Assembly: GCA_026686845.1 (NCBI GenBank)
Contig: JAIVEN010000004.1
Location: 14,726,827 to 14,790,826 of the forward strand
DNA: 64,000 bases
Origin: Adenanthera pavonina
Taxonomy: Eukaryota; Streptophyta; Magnoliopsida; Fabales; Fabaceae
Direction of reading: 5' to 3'
Positions 32,979 through 44,440 of the stretch are shown here, piece by piece. The notes beneath the pieces were generated by a model. The model was not told where the DNA came from, ran no database searches, and worked only from the letters and a program-made list of their open reading frames with translations. A program made the translations under genes and the position numbers. How positions within the stretch are numbered: the stretch's first letter is position 1; each line of letters begins with the position of its first letter.

Positions 32979-33204
32979 CACCCCATAATAAACCATAACT
33001 CTCCATAACCCTTTTCAATTAACCTTTGTAACCCCAAGAATAAAGAGCTCCTAAACTCCCGTAACCTCCATTTGTCTTTAATTTCGCAAGTTAATGCCAT
33101 AGCCCTCTAACTTAGTATAAATAGGGCTCTTGTATTATGATGGAGACAGGCAATAACACAGCAACATTTTTCTTTCAAGAGTGTTTGGATTGAGTTTTGT
33201 GCCA
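32948..33204 (+). repeat. 3' LTR of the CRM-like element
   Basis: 257 bp, TGAAATGG...TGTGCCA, followed by AGAAC. It differs from the 5' LTR at four sites. Confidence 0.92.
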
Positions 33205-36152
33205 AGAACACTTCCCCTCTCATAACCTTGCCATGGATGAAAATTACAACTCAAGAGGAGAGAAGAAAACTCATCCCAGCCATGCTAAAGTTCTTAAAAA
33301 GCTAGCTTGAAGGCATGGAAAAAGCTTACCTTAAACTTGTAATTGTATGCTTTAAGCTTTGCCTTCTCCTTTTCTTCTTCTTCTTCTCTCTTTCTTTCTA
33401 TTATTTTAGTTGCTCTCTCTCTCTTTGCTGCAGCATATGTCATGCAAATGGTGAGAGAAATTGAAGACTTTGTTTTGCTAATTACCTTGGTTAGCTTATC
33501 TTAAACTTTAGTTAATAAAAAGTAACTACTTCTTGAAGAAGTAGTCTTAAAAGCAATAAAATAATAATTCAAGCACATGGGCTACTCAGTCACATCCTCA
33601 TGTGTGTAGCACGTAAGTCACTTAATGAGGAGAGGATAATTTGAAGCCTAATCATGGTCACTTGCCTTAATCTTGGTTACTTTATATATATATATTTTCC
33701 AAATATTTCTTAAAGAAGTATTCATAAATCAAGTAAACAAATTCCAACCATGTCCCTTGTTTGACGCAGCACGCCATTTTAAGATCATTATTCTCCAAAA
33801 ATTGCTTCTCAAATTTTAATGGAGCAAAATACCCTTTACCAATTAAATTCTCTCGTACCAATTAAATACTTTTATTGTAACTATCATTAAATTGGTACAT
33901 GATCATCCAAAAATAACTTTTAGACAAAAATCATCATCTTGTCCTACACTCTATTTGGGTGAGGTTCATTTATTGTCCTTGACTAGATATTGATTTTTTG
34001 CGATCCAAAAATAATCTTTATCAGGTAAAATATCAACTTTTACTCCAATTACCGATAATAAATTTATACTAACTTTATTAAATACCAATTAGCATTCCAT
34101 TGGGTTTAACTCATCAAGAGCTTTATTTTGACTATAATTTTTCACATTTACAAAATGCCTTCGATTCGAGGCAAATTTATCATTTTTGGAACTTTCGGGT
34201 CCTTAGTTGTAATTTCCCCAAAGACTAATTTGCCATAAAATTCCTTTTTTTGAGGACTAACTTGCAACGTATTTTTATTTCTGTGGGCAAAACTATAATT
34301 TTCTCATTTTCTGGTCTAACATGAAAAGTGACCAATTTACCTTTTTCTGTTTCTTTCTGTGTCCCTAGGTTTTTGCTACTTTTCTATATATTTTACGTTA
34401 TCAACATTTTTTCCTTGGGCCTTAAATGAAATTTTCACATTTTATTCCCTAACTTGGGAAATGACCTTTTTGCCCTTGAGTTAGGTCAAAAACATAATTA
34501 TCAATTTTTTTGGTACTTTCTTATAATTTTTTCCGAAGACTAATTTTTTATCATTTCTTTTTTACTATGCATATTAACTTTCAAATTGGTCTATCTCTCA
34601 ACCTAGACATCCCGGCTACGCAATACTTATACCATTGCGTTTAGCTCAGGACAGACTCTCATTCAAGTGGTATATTGTATATCTTCCAAAGTAAGTTCTT
34701 GAATTAATTTTTGCTCAGGACCTTATGAAAAATTAATTCTAATTACTCACTTCCTTTTCCATCTCTTCATGCATTTTATGGCATCCTATAAAAACTAGGG
34801 ATATTATAAGGAATCTCAGAAAACATAGAGACATTGTTATGTGTGAAAAATGACAAAGAGGTCATTTTTCTAGGTTACACAAAAAAATGAGAAAATTAAA
34901 TTTTTGCTCCCAGAAATAAAATATGTTGCCTTTTAGTCCCTCAAGTGGGTCACGTCGATATGTATGTGAATATATATTTTGGGAAAAATTACAATTAAGA
35001 TAAGAAATAATTAAAAATTATAATTTTTAATTTTACCTTGGGTTAGGGTAATTTTGTAAATATGCAAAATTACTATTAAAATAAAGCTCTTGACGAGAAG
35101 AGCTTAATGGTATATAACACTGAGGTTTAATGATTAAGAATACAAGAAAATTTAGTGTCAAGTGTCAAGTGTCAAAAAGTGCACAATGTGCGGAAAAAGC
35201 ACTATGAGCCCCACAAAAAGGAAAATAAAGTAAAAAGAAAGTATGAGGGTCCCACATTTAGACTATTTGAGACATGATATTAAGATAAATTTAGATCCCA
35301 ATGTAGTTATAATTGGTAGCGCCAAAGCAATAAAAGTACTGCTAAAGTAGTTTTAATTGTCCAAATCGGTACATGATATATTTGGACAGAGAAAATATGT
35401 AGTATTTTGGATAATTTCACCTCTCTTTTAGGCATCCATTCAGCTAATATTTTTGTCCTAAAACTTCTCAAGGAAGGTAAGTTTTTTTGGGAATAAACTT
35501 CTTGAAGAAGTATTGAAAAGTAAACAAAGGTTAGCAAGTTAATTAAGTTAATTAACCTCTCCTTTCCTCTCTCATTTGGACGCCACTTTCTGCTGCAATA
35601 AGAGAGAGAGAAGCTCCAAGAAAGACATAAGAGAGGAGAGGAAAAAGAGAAGAGAAAGAGGGAAGGAAAAAGTGAAGCTTGAAGTTTAAAGATCAAAGGT
35701 AAGTTATATGCCTTCAAGCTTGTTGTTTTCAAGTGGTTTGAGTTAGCTCTTTTGAGTTCTCTTCTCCTCCTCTTGCTATATGATTTTTAGCCTAAGCTTA
35801 AGGGATGAAAGGAAGTGGTTTTGTGCCATAAAGTTTTGAGAAAGCATGAGAATAAGTTAAAGGAACAAGTTTAGTATGTTTGGAAGCTAGTTTTAAAAGA
35901 TTTTATTTTCCCTCTTAAACCCCTGACTTTCGACCAAGTCATAGAGTGAAAAAGAGATGGATTTTCATTTTTTTTTTGCAAAAAATGAGTTCCTCATGGT
36001 GGAAAACTTTATGAACAAGCATTGATTTCATGAAAAAGTCAAAGGATAATAAAATTAAATTTTAGGGCTCATGGAGACTTTATGAAGAAAGTCATGGAGC
36101 AATTGGCTTAAGTAGTTGTTTGATGATGTTTAGGGACTTGAAGAGGCTTAAG

Positions 36153-37182
36153 TAGGTGAACTCCTATGGTACTCATCCAAAGAATCTACTTTGATGCATA
36201 TGACACTCGAATCTTTGCAAAATAAGAAACAAAAAGCCAGACAGTAAAGAAAATGAACAAAAACGCACAAGACAACAATAAAGAAAATAAGAAAATAGAG
36301 AATACAAGAAGGGAAGATACTGGACTAGGTGGAATAGAACCCAAGAGAACTGGTTTCTTGAACCCTAGCTTTGGTGATTCCACCAGGATTGACCAATCAT
36401 TGATAAGTCATAGTTTCACTCTAGCACTCAAAGAAAATAAGAGGAACTCACAAAGTTTGAAACTTTATTCATCCAAAAGCTGAAAAACCCACACAAAAGA
36501 AAGCCTTAAATTGGTAAGGTGAAATCTAACCTAATAAGCCTAGGAAACCTAATTAATTTGGGCTCAAATAATCCTAATTGGATTAGGAGACTTTGTACCC
36601 AAATAACACTCTTAATGGACCTAGGAAATTAATAAAATAAAACCCTGAAATAAAATAACAAAAATTCATGAGAAAATAATATCTAAACCCTTATAAACAT
36701 GGAATCACATTAATAAAATCACATGTTTAGCACATGACATGTTTATTTCCAAAGTAAGCTATTAAAAGGACTACTGACTAACTAATTGGGCTTTATTAAT
36801 CAACAAAGTTCAAACCATAATTAGTAAAAACAAAATTAACAATAATTAAACCCATTAATCCCCAAGTCACATGCTCTTTAAGTAAGTTCTTTATGTCGGG
36901 CTTGATTTTGGGCTTGAATCTGAAACTTCTATATATAAGAACATAATCATGCCATTCTTGTGCTCTTGGGCTTCAAATTCACTTAAGTACAAAGGCTCCA
37001 TATCAAGTTGCTTGTTGATCACAACATTCAAGGCCTTTTTCATTGCCTTAGCTTTGGATATCGTCATTAGGCCTTATATGCCTTGTAATGGATCAACTAT
37101 CTTCCACTTTTGAATCATATATTCAGTCGTCTTTTCTCTAATATCTTGAGCTTGCATTATTCTTCCTAGCTTGCTTGCATCA
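36153..37182 (-). repeat. 3' LTR of element D
   Basis: About 1,030 bp; on the minus strand it begins TGATGCAAGCAAGC. It is preceded by a purine tract GAGAGAGGGAA (minus strand, just above 37182). The first part encodes the pol-tail peptide (S-K-A-K-A-M-K-K-A). The middle shares CTATGACTTATCAATGATTGG with the element B LTR. Confidence 0.78.
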
Positions 37183-38663
37183 TTCCCTCTCTCATGAGAA
37201 GGATTCATCCTCGAATATAAAATGTCGTAAGGAAAAAGGTTAGCGACATTAAAAGTTGCACTTACATTATTGTATGAACTAGGCAAGTCTATCTTATAGG
37301 CATTATCATTTATCCACTTCAAGACTTGAAATGGTCCATCGTTACGTGGATGCAATTTGGATTTCCTTTGTTTAGGAAACCTCTTCTTGCACAAATGAAT
37401 CCACACCGAATTACTGGGCTCAAAGACAACCTTCTTATGACCTTTGTTAGCCTGGCGAGCATATTGTTTATTTTTCCACTCAATGTTTGCCTTGACTTTA
37501 GCATGCAAATCCTGTACCAATTTAGCTTTCTACATACCACCTAGGTTAGTAAACTCATGGGAAGGCAAAGGACACAAATCTAATGGGGTCAAAGGATTAA
37601 AACCATATACTATCTCAAAAGGAGAAAAATCAATGGTAGAATGCATAGTACAGTTGTAAGCAAACTCAACATGCGGCAAACATTTTTCCTAGTTTTTAAG
37701 ATTCTTTTGGATTATAGCATGCAAAAGAGAAGATAGAGTTCAATTGACAACCTCAGTTTACCCATCAATCTAGGGATGTGCAACAGTAGAAAACACAAGC
37801 TTAGTACCCAATTTAGCCCATAAAGTTTGCCAAAAATGACTCAAAAACTTAACATCATGATCACTAACAATGGACCTGAGTAAACTATGCAATCTAACAA
37901 CCTCCTTAAAGAACAAATCAGAAATGTGCACAGCATCATGAGTTTTTGAACATGCAATAAAATAAGCCATCTTACTAAATTGATCCACTACAACAAAGAT
38001 ACTATCCTTTCCTGTAGAAGACCTAAGTAATCCAAGCACAAAATCCATAGAACTGTCCATCCAAGGATGCGAAGGAACAGGCAATATAGTGTATAAACCA
38101 TGCAGATGCACTCTAGACTTAGCATGCTTAATCAATCTAACCTCTTGCATTTATACAGCACCAATTCCAATTCTAGATGCATCATATTCTACCTCAAAGA
38201 CCTTAGAAAAGTCAGGAAGAACAAGTAAAGGGGATTGGTTAACTTATCTTTCAAAGTTTGAAATGCTCTCTCTTATGCCTCAACCTATTTAAACACCACA
38301 TTCTTCTTTACTAGCTCATTTAGCAATGCAATAGTGGTTGAGAAGTCTCAAACAAATCTCTAATAGAAATTAGCTAACCCATGGAAACTCTCACTTCATT
38401 TGCATTCCTTGGTATAGGCCATTTACAAATTACTTGCACCTTCTCCTCATCCACATGAACACCATCAGTACCTACAGTAAAGCCAAGGAAAGCAACAGAA
38501 TCCAAATAGAAAGAAGACTTCTCTAGATTCATAAAGAGTCTATTCTCACGTAAAATCACAAAAAATAGCATGAAAATGCCCAATATGCTTATCTAGACTC
38601 TTGGAAAACACAATGATATCATCAAAGTAAACTACAACAAATTTCCTTTGTATGAGTGAAACA
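37183..38663 (-). pseudogene. Element D pol: RT palm, RNase H remnant, integrase
   Basis: Read from 38663 downwards: RT palm VVVYFDDIIVFSKSL, then FLGFTVGTDGVHVDEEKV and WPIPRNANEVR (38583-38374). A stopped RNase H follows, reaching DASRIGIGAV. At about 38150 this joins directly to integrase H-A-K-S-R-V-H-L-H-G-L-Y, so the RNase H end and the integrase zinc domain are deleted. The integrase core follows, with MDFVLGL, VVVDQFSKMAYF and SDHDVKFLSHFW (38150-37770). The C-terminal part has NDGPFQVLKWINDNAYKIDLP and SATFNVANLFPY, ending SRMNPSHERGND (37520-37183). Several stops are present. Confidence 0.82.
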
Positions 38664-41600
38664 TGTGGCATCTTAAACTTACATCTATTTCCCATGTATT
38701 AGACTCCAATTATGTCCATTATTGCATGATTAGAGACTTGATTGCATAAAAATATTAAAACAGAATTTTCTTTATTTCAAGTACAATTCATTGTTCATTT
38801 TCCATTTTACCCAATAAACTTAAAATATTTCTAACTTATTCTAGAACATTCATCTCAAAGTGATTCAAGTCTCTGAACATAGATAACAAGAATTTCTACA
38901 TGGAAAAAATATGAAATAGAGCATTCTTAAGATCAATCCATACAGTTTATTTCTCAAATATTTAATGTACATTTGGTCATTTTGAAATTTCCCAGGTTCT
39001 GGCCTTATTTTTAAAAATTCATATCTCATGATATCCTGAGTCAAATCATGCATTCTCTATGTCAATGGAAGCCCTATATGTCTTCTTTCTAGATATATTT
39101 TTCTTGTACATTTACTTACCTTGTACAAGGCATGGAATTGACTTAGAGGATTAGAACATTACTTATACTAGAATAGTTTTAGGAGAAATTACATAACTCT
39201 TTCATTATAGCTCCAAATGCTATCAAACTAATGGCATTCATTTCCTAAGACTTAGAGGATTCCAAAAGTACAAACCACTGAATTTTTGGAGCTTTGCATG
39301 ATTTTTTATTGCTTTTTGAATTTTTCAGTGTTCATGGCAAAAGTTCCAATTTTTCTCTACACTGTCATGTTCTGAACGCTAACTTCTAAAATTTAACAAT
39401 TTGCATACACATCTAAATGAGGAGCTCTTTGGACCAAGTTAGAGTTTGTTCCATACACTTTCAGAGCATATATAACACTTACCGTAGGTACTCTGATTTG
39501 AGCAAAGTGCCCCTGTTCTAGTCACTATTAGTCATCTTGAACTCATTTATGCCATAACATACATAATTAACTTCATAACACATTTTCATCATCATTCATG
39601 GTACCAAATCCATACATAATATTATAAGAGGACTTGAAAGGCATACTAAGGAACTGTATAAGCCTTATACATCCCTATATCGTTTTATACAAATTACACA
39701 AAACTATTAAAACAAAACATAGCATCATAATCTCTAGTCTTCACCATTCTTCTCCTTGCTTTTATCTCCCTTGCACCATTGCCATATCTTGTCCCTAGGC
39801 ATGTTGGTAATTTTAAGGAGTGAGATTCAAAGAATCTCAGTAGTAGCAACCCATTCATACAATCATATTATCATACAAAACATTGAAATATCATAAAATC
39901 ATTCATCAAATACTTAAAACAATTAATGCCATAATATTTCATAAAAATTTTGGTAGAGTTTCATTTTATAAAATGGACATCTGAGGTCTCAAACCTCATC
40001 AAACACCTCAGCCAATCATCACAATTCATCACAAAATATCATCATAAACATATGGCATAACAATAATTTCATGAAAATCAATTATGATAACATAAAGTAT
40101 AAATGGGAAGCTTGCTACCTTGTGCTTCAACTTGCTTTTCCCTTGAGTTGTGTCTCTTCCACACACTTCCTTAAGCTTTCTTGGACCTAAATATAGCACC
40201 AATGAAGCATATAAGCCAACAGTTCTTATCCAACATCACACAATGCTAACTAAACCCTTGAATTTTCTCTTTGCTTTCCTTGGTTTTTCTTTAAACCAAT
40301 GGTTGTTCTTACGGCTTTGGGCCATGAGGAATCCATTTTTGAGATCAAAATAATGAAATTCCTACTCCAAATACCCCTTTGTTCTGGCCAAAAATCATGG
40401 AGCAAAAGGGAGAAATGATTTGCTTTGATTTTCTTTCAAGCCACTCATGGTTTAATGCTTCTAGTGATTAGTCTATATTTTTTCCCAAGTTTATTTGGTG
40501 AAAACTCATCTCTTTCTCACTCTATAGCCATGACCAAAACTCTTAGGACTAGGACGAAAAAAAAGACTCCATGAATACATCTTAAACTACTTGAAACTAC
40601 AAGTTCATGATGATAGAAAAGCTTACCAAGTAGTTGTACCTTGCTAATTCAAGCTTGCCTTTCCTTTTCTCTTCTCCATTCCTCTTCCTTCCTTCATGTC
40701 AAATGGCCTCTTGGGTCTGTAATTTCATACTTCAATACTCACTTAAGGCTACTTAACCTCACACTTAGAGGAAAAAGATGTAATAGATGAATAGTGATCT
40801 TAGGTTAAGTTACCAACTTGAGCTATTTGCCACATATTCCATTAAATCAATTGAAACGATTCCTTCCTTGTCCCTAGTCTGATGTAGCACGTCATTTTGA
40901 GGGGTTTTTTGGCCAAAAATTGGTTCATACATTTTATTGAACTAAAATAACATTTACCGATTAAATTCTCCCGTAATGATTAAATACTTTTGTTGTAATT
41001 GTCATTAAATTGGTACAGGATTATCCAAAAATTTCTTTTGCACTAAAATCATTATCTTAACCAAAAATATATTTGGGTAGGGTCCATTTACTATCCATGA
41101 CCCTGTATTGCTTTTTCTGCAATTCAAAATAACCTTTAATTAGCATAATACTGACTTTTATTCTAAATGCCCATAATAAATTGATACTACCTTTATTAAT
41201 TTCCAAATATTATTCCACTTGGCTTATCTCATTAAGAGCTTCATTTTAACTATAACTTTTCATATTTCCAAAAATACCTTTAGCCCAAGGTAATTTGTAA
41301 TTTTTGAAACTTTCAGATCATTAGGTGTAAAATATTATTCCACTTGGCTTATCTCATTAAGAGCTTCATTTTAACTATAATTTTTCATATTTCCAAAAAT
41401 ACCCTTAGCCCAAGGTAATTTGTAATTTTTAAAACTTTCAGGTCATTAGGTGTAGTTTTTCCAAAATTTCTTTCTCTTTTCCTCCTTCGCATTCAACTCA
41501 CTCTTAGGGGATTAAGATTCAAGGATTCTTAATTCTTGGGGCCAAAATATAATTTTCTCAATTTCCGTTTAACCTGCAAATTGACCTATTTACCCCTCTT

Positions 41601-42139
41601 TACGCTTACTGGTCTCTCTTCATTTTTTTTTTTCAGTTAGTTATGCATTTTATGATATCAACATTTTTTTTCATGAGACTTAAATGAAATATTCACATTT
41701 AACTTCTAATCTAGCAAATAATTGTTTTGCCTCTAAGCCGGGTCAAAAAGTAATTATTCATTCTTTTGGGCACTTTTATGTAATTTTACCCAAAGATTAA
41801 TTTTTTTATTATTTCTTTTTGCACTATTCACATTGACTTTCAAGTTGATCTATCTCTTAACCTAAACCTCTAAGCTATGCAATACTTACATTGTTGCACT
41901 TAGCTTTGAGCGGACTTTCATTCAAGTGGTATATTGCATATTTTTCGGGGTAAGTTCTGGAATTAATTTTTTCTAAAGACCTTATTGAAAATTAATTCCA
42001 ATTAAGAACTAAATATAATTTCTTCTAAAAGCAATATGGGAAATTAATTCCATCTAGATACTAAGCATGTAAATTCTCCGTCTTCCATTTCCATCTTTTC
42101 GTGTATCTTATGGTATTCTATAAAAATTATGATATTACA
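38664..42139 (-). repeat. Solo large LTR inserted in the RT of element D
   Basis: 3,476 bp. On the minus strand it begins TGTAATATCATAA at 42139 and ends AAGATGCCACA at 38664. The flanks AAACA and AAGCA differ by one base. RT of element D reads up to N-H-V-L before it and resumes shortly before YFDD after it. The palindrome GAGATTCAAAGAATCTC lies at 39822-39838. A near-perfect internal duplication of about 110 bp around 41210-41320 and 41330-41450 (ATTCCACTTGGCTTATCTC...) accounts for part of its length. Confidence 0.8.
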
Positions 42140-42790
42140 AAGCACATGATTCATAAGACAAATAAAGGTACTCGGAGCATTAAATCAAGCCAAAAAGCAT
42201 GACCAACCACTCATACAACCCAGATTTTGTCTTAAAAGCAGTCTTCCACTCATCCCCCTAATTTATGAGAATCTAGTGATAACCACATCTAAGATATATT
42301 TTCGAAAAGACACATGCACCATACAACTCATCTAACATGTCCTCAAGTCTAGGAATATGATATATATACTTAACTGTGATTTTGTTGATGACTTATCAAT
42401 CCACACACATTCGCCACTTTCCATCCTTTTTGGTCACAAGAATTACTAGAACAGTACACAAACTATGGCTTTCTCTTACAAACCTTTTTTTCATCAGCTC
42501 CTCAACTTGCCTCTGAATCTCATTAGTCTCTACAGGATTTGCCTTATATGCAGGTTGATTTTGAATTACTACTCTGGAGATGAGACCAATTCTACGCCGA
42601 ATTCCTCTAATGGGAGGCAACCCATCTGGTATCTCCTCCAAGAACAAGTCTTTGTGTTCCTAGAACAGACTCACAACACTAGATGGAAAAGAGTTATCAA
42701 GGTTAGAAACAGTCAAATACACATCCTTATACATCAGTACAAAGGACGTCTCATGACACAATACTCTCTTAATCTCTCATTTTCCTGCAA
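42140..42790 (-). pseudogene. Element D pol: protease-RT linker and RT fingers
   Basis: From about 42790 down: a linker with SFVLMYKDVYL and SVVSLF, then FLEEIPDGLPPIRG, NQPAYKANPVETNEIQRQVEELM, VTKKDGKWRMCVD (ORF 42647-42396), INKITVKY, IPRLEDMLDELYGA and the decayed FSK-IDLRSGYHQ and GLYEWLVMLFGL. This is the autonomous-type gypsy RT that element B lacks. Upstream of 42790 the sequence is Lys- and Glu-codon-rich on the minus strand, like the basic segment of element B's protein. Confidence 0.8.
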
Positions 42791-43405
42791 ACAATGTTAT
42801 CTTACTCTCAACATTTTCTTTCCTTTTCATGATTTCTCTCTTTTCTCTCTTTTTCATGCACTTCCTTTTTATTTGCACTTTTTTTTACTTGTTTTCAGCT
42901 ACTATTTTTCCTTTTCTTGGTAGTAGCCAAACACTTCTTTCTTTCCTTTTTTTTGGATTTTTTTCTTTTTTTCCTTCTCAATTTGGGCAATCAACTACTA
43001 GACAGAAGCTAATTGAATGCAATAACACAAAAAATTCAATTTTTTTTAAAATTTGGATAGAGGATCTTGAAAATTCTAGGCAAGCAAACTGATTCTAGAC
43101 AACAAAAGAACAAGTTATGGGTAGCCACTAAATTTCACAAAGTAATTCTCAATCAGATCCCAAAACAACTTGAAAGATATTCACACAAGTCACACAAAAA
43201 GGAAGAAATTTTAGGTGGTAAGAAGACATAAGACAAAAAAGGCATGAACTTTCAACACAAAAGGAACAAAGAAACACACCACAAATAAGAAGAACAACAA
43301 GGACAAGAGATGAACAAAATTTGAGAATAGACAAGGAAAAGAACAAACAAAAGGACACACTTTGACTACAAAACCTTGTTCTAATACTAAAAGAACAAAC
43401 ACTTA
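42791..43405 (-). other. Element D leader; gag not found
   Basis: Between the basic linker and the 5' LTR I find only low-complexity sequence and a decayed primer region near 43370-43400 (GGTTTTG on the minus strand, matching the GGTTTGC after the primer sites of B and F). The whole gag and protease appear deleted. ORFs at 42829-43092 and 43149-43598 are not proteins I recognise. Confidence 0.5.
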
Positions 43406-44440
43406 TAGGTGAACCCTTATGGAACCCGTCCAAATAACTCACTTTGATGCGTATAACACCCAGATCTTTGCAAAACAAGGAATAGGAAATCGGATAACAA
43501 AAAAAAATGAACAAAAATGCACAAGACAACAACAAAGAAAATAAGAAAATAGAGAATACAAAAAGGGAAGATGTTGGTCTAGGTGGAATAGAACCCAAGA
43601 GAACCGGTCTCTTGAATCCTAGCTCTGGTTATGCCACAAGGATTGACCGATTCTTGATAAGTCATAGTTTTACTCTAGTACTCAAAGAAAGTAAGAGAAA
43701 CTCATGAAGTTTGAAACTTTATTCATCCAAAAGCTGAGAAATGCACACGAAAGAAAGCCTTAAATAGGCAAGGTGAAATCTAACTTAATGAGCCTAGGAA
43801 ACCTAATGGGAATAGGAGACTTTTGGCCCAAATAACAAACCTAGTGTACTTAACAAACTAGTCAAATAAAACCCTACAATGAAATAACAAAAATTCATGA
43901 GAAAATAATAAAAGTAATACCTAAGCCCTTATAAACATGGCACCACATTAATGAAATCACATGTTTGGCACATGACATGCTTATTTATAAGGTGGGCAAT
44001 CAAAAAGACTACTAACTAACCAATTGAACTTTATTAATCAACAAAGTTTAGCCCATAATTAATAAAAATGAAATTAACAATAATTAAACCTATTAATGCC
44101 CAAGTCACAAGCTCTTTACGTGAGTCACATGATGCTTAAATGAGCTCTTTATGTTCAGCTTGATTTTATGCTTGAATATGAAACTTCTATATATGAGAAC
44201 ATAATCATGCCATTTTTGTGCTTTTGGGTTTTAAATTCACTTAAATGCAAAGGCTCCATAATAAGTTGCTTGTTGATCACACAATTCAAGGCCTTTTTCA
44301 TTGCCTTAGCTTTGGATCTTGTCATTGGGCCTCTTATGCCTTATAATGGATCAATTGTCTTCCACTTTTTAATCACTTGTTTAGCATCCTTTTCTCTAAT
44401 ATCTTGAGCTTGCTCCATGCTTACTAGCATACTTGCATCA
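43406..44440 (-). repeat. 5' LTR of element D
   Basis: About 1,035 bp. On the minus strand it begins TGATGCAAGTATGC and ends GTTCACCTA. It is the pair of 36153-37182 with many substitutions and small indels. Confidence 0.78.

Larger units (their letters stand above)
27700..33204 (+). mobile_element. CRM-like Ty3/gypsy retrotransposon, structurally complete
   Basis: Both LTRs are exactly 257 bp and the element is flanked by a perfect AGAAC duplication (27695-27699 and 33205-33209). I count 4 differences between the LTRs (about 1.6%). It has a perfect primer site, gag, zinc knuckle, protease, RT, RNase H and integrase in chromovirus order. Short LTRs, no chromodomain after the integrase GPY region, and a polyprotein that ends inside the 3' LTR are features described for the CRM clade of centromeric retrotransposons; the clade call is inference. 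The polyprotein is interrupted by three stops and a frameshift, so this copy cannot make its own enzymes. Confidence 0.9.
26279..34808 (-). repeat. Large LTR, minus strand, split by the CRM-like element
   Basis: The two parts, 26279-27699 and 33210-34808, rejoin when the inserted element and one AGAAC are removed. On the minus strand it begins with a decayed TATAATATCCC at 34808. The perfect palindrome GAGATTCATTGAATCTC is at 27055-27071. The far end is shortened by about 300 bp. No coding sequence. Confidence 0.68.
36153..44440 (-). mobile_element. Element D: old, deleted gypsy element, split by a solo LTR
   Basis: 5' LTR 43406-44440 and 3' LTR 36153-37182 have the same orientation. The flanks are TTAAG (36148-36152) and TTCAG (44441-44445), a duplication with one change. 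The LTRs are strongly diverged, with 14 differences in the first 60 bp I compared, so the insertion is much older than element B. Only about 2.7 kb of internal sequence remains without the nested solo LTR. No gag was found, RT is split by the nested insertion, and RNase H runs straight into the integrase. It is nonetheless the best-preserved pol of the B/D/F family in the window. Confidence 0.8.

Noticed and set aside
26279..34813. Perfect target duplication for the LTR containing the CRM-like element
   Set aside because: Left flank TTGCT and right flank AGGAA do not match, so the left edge is probably truncated.
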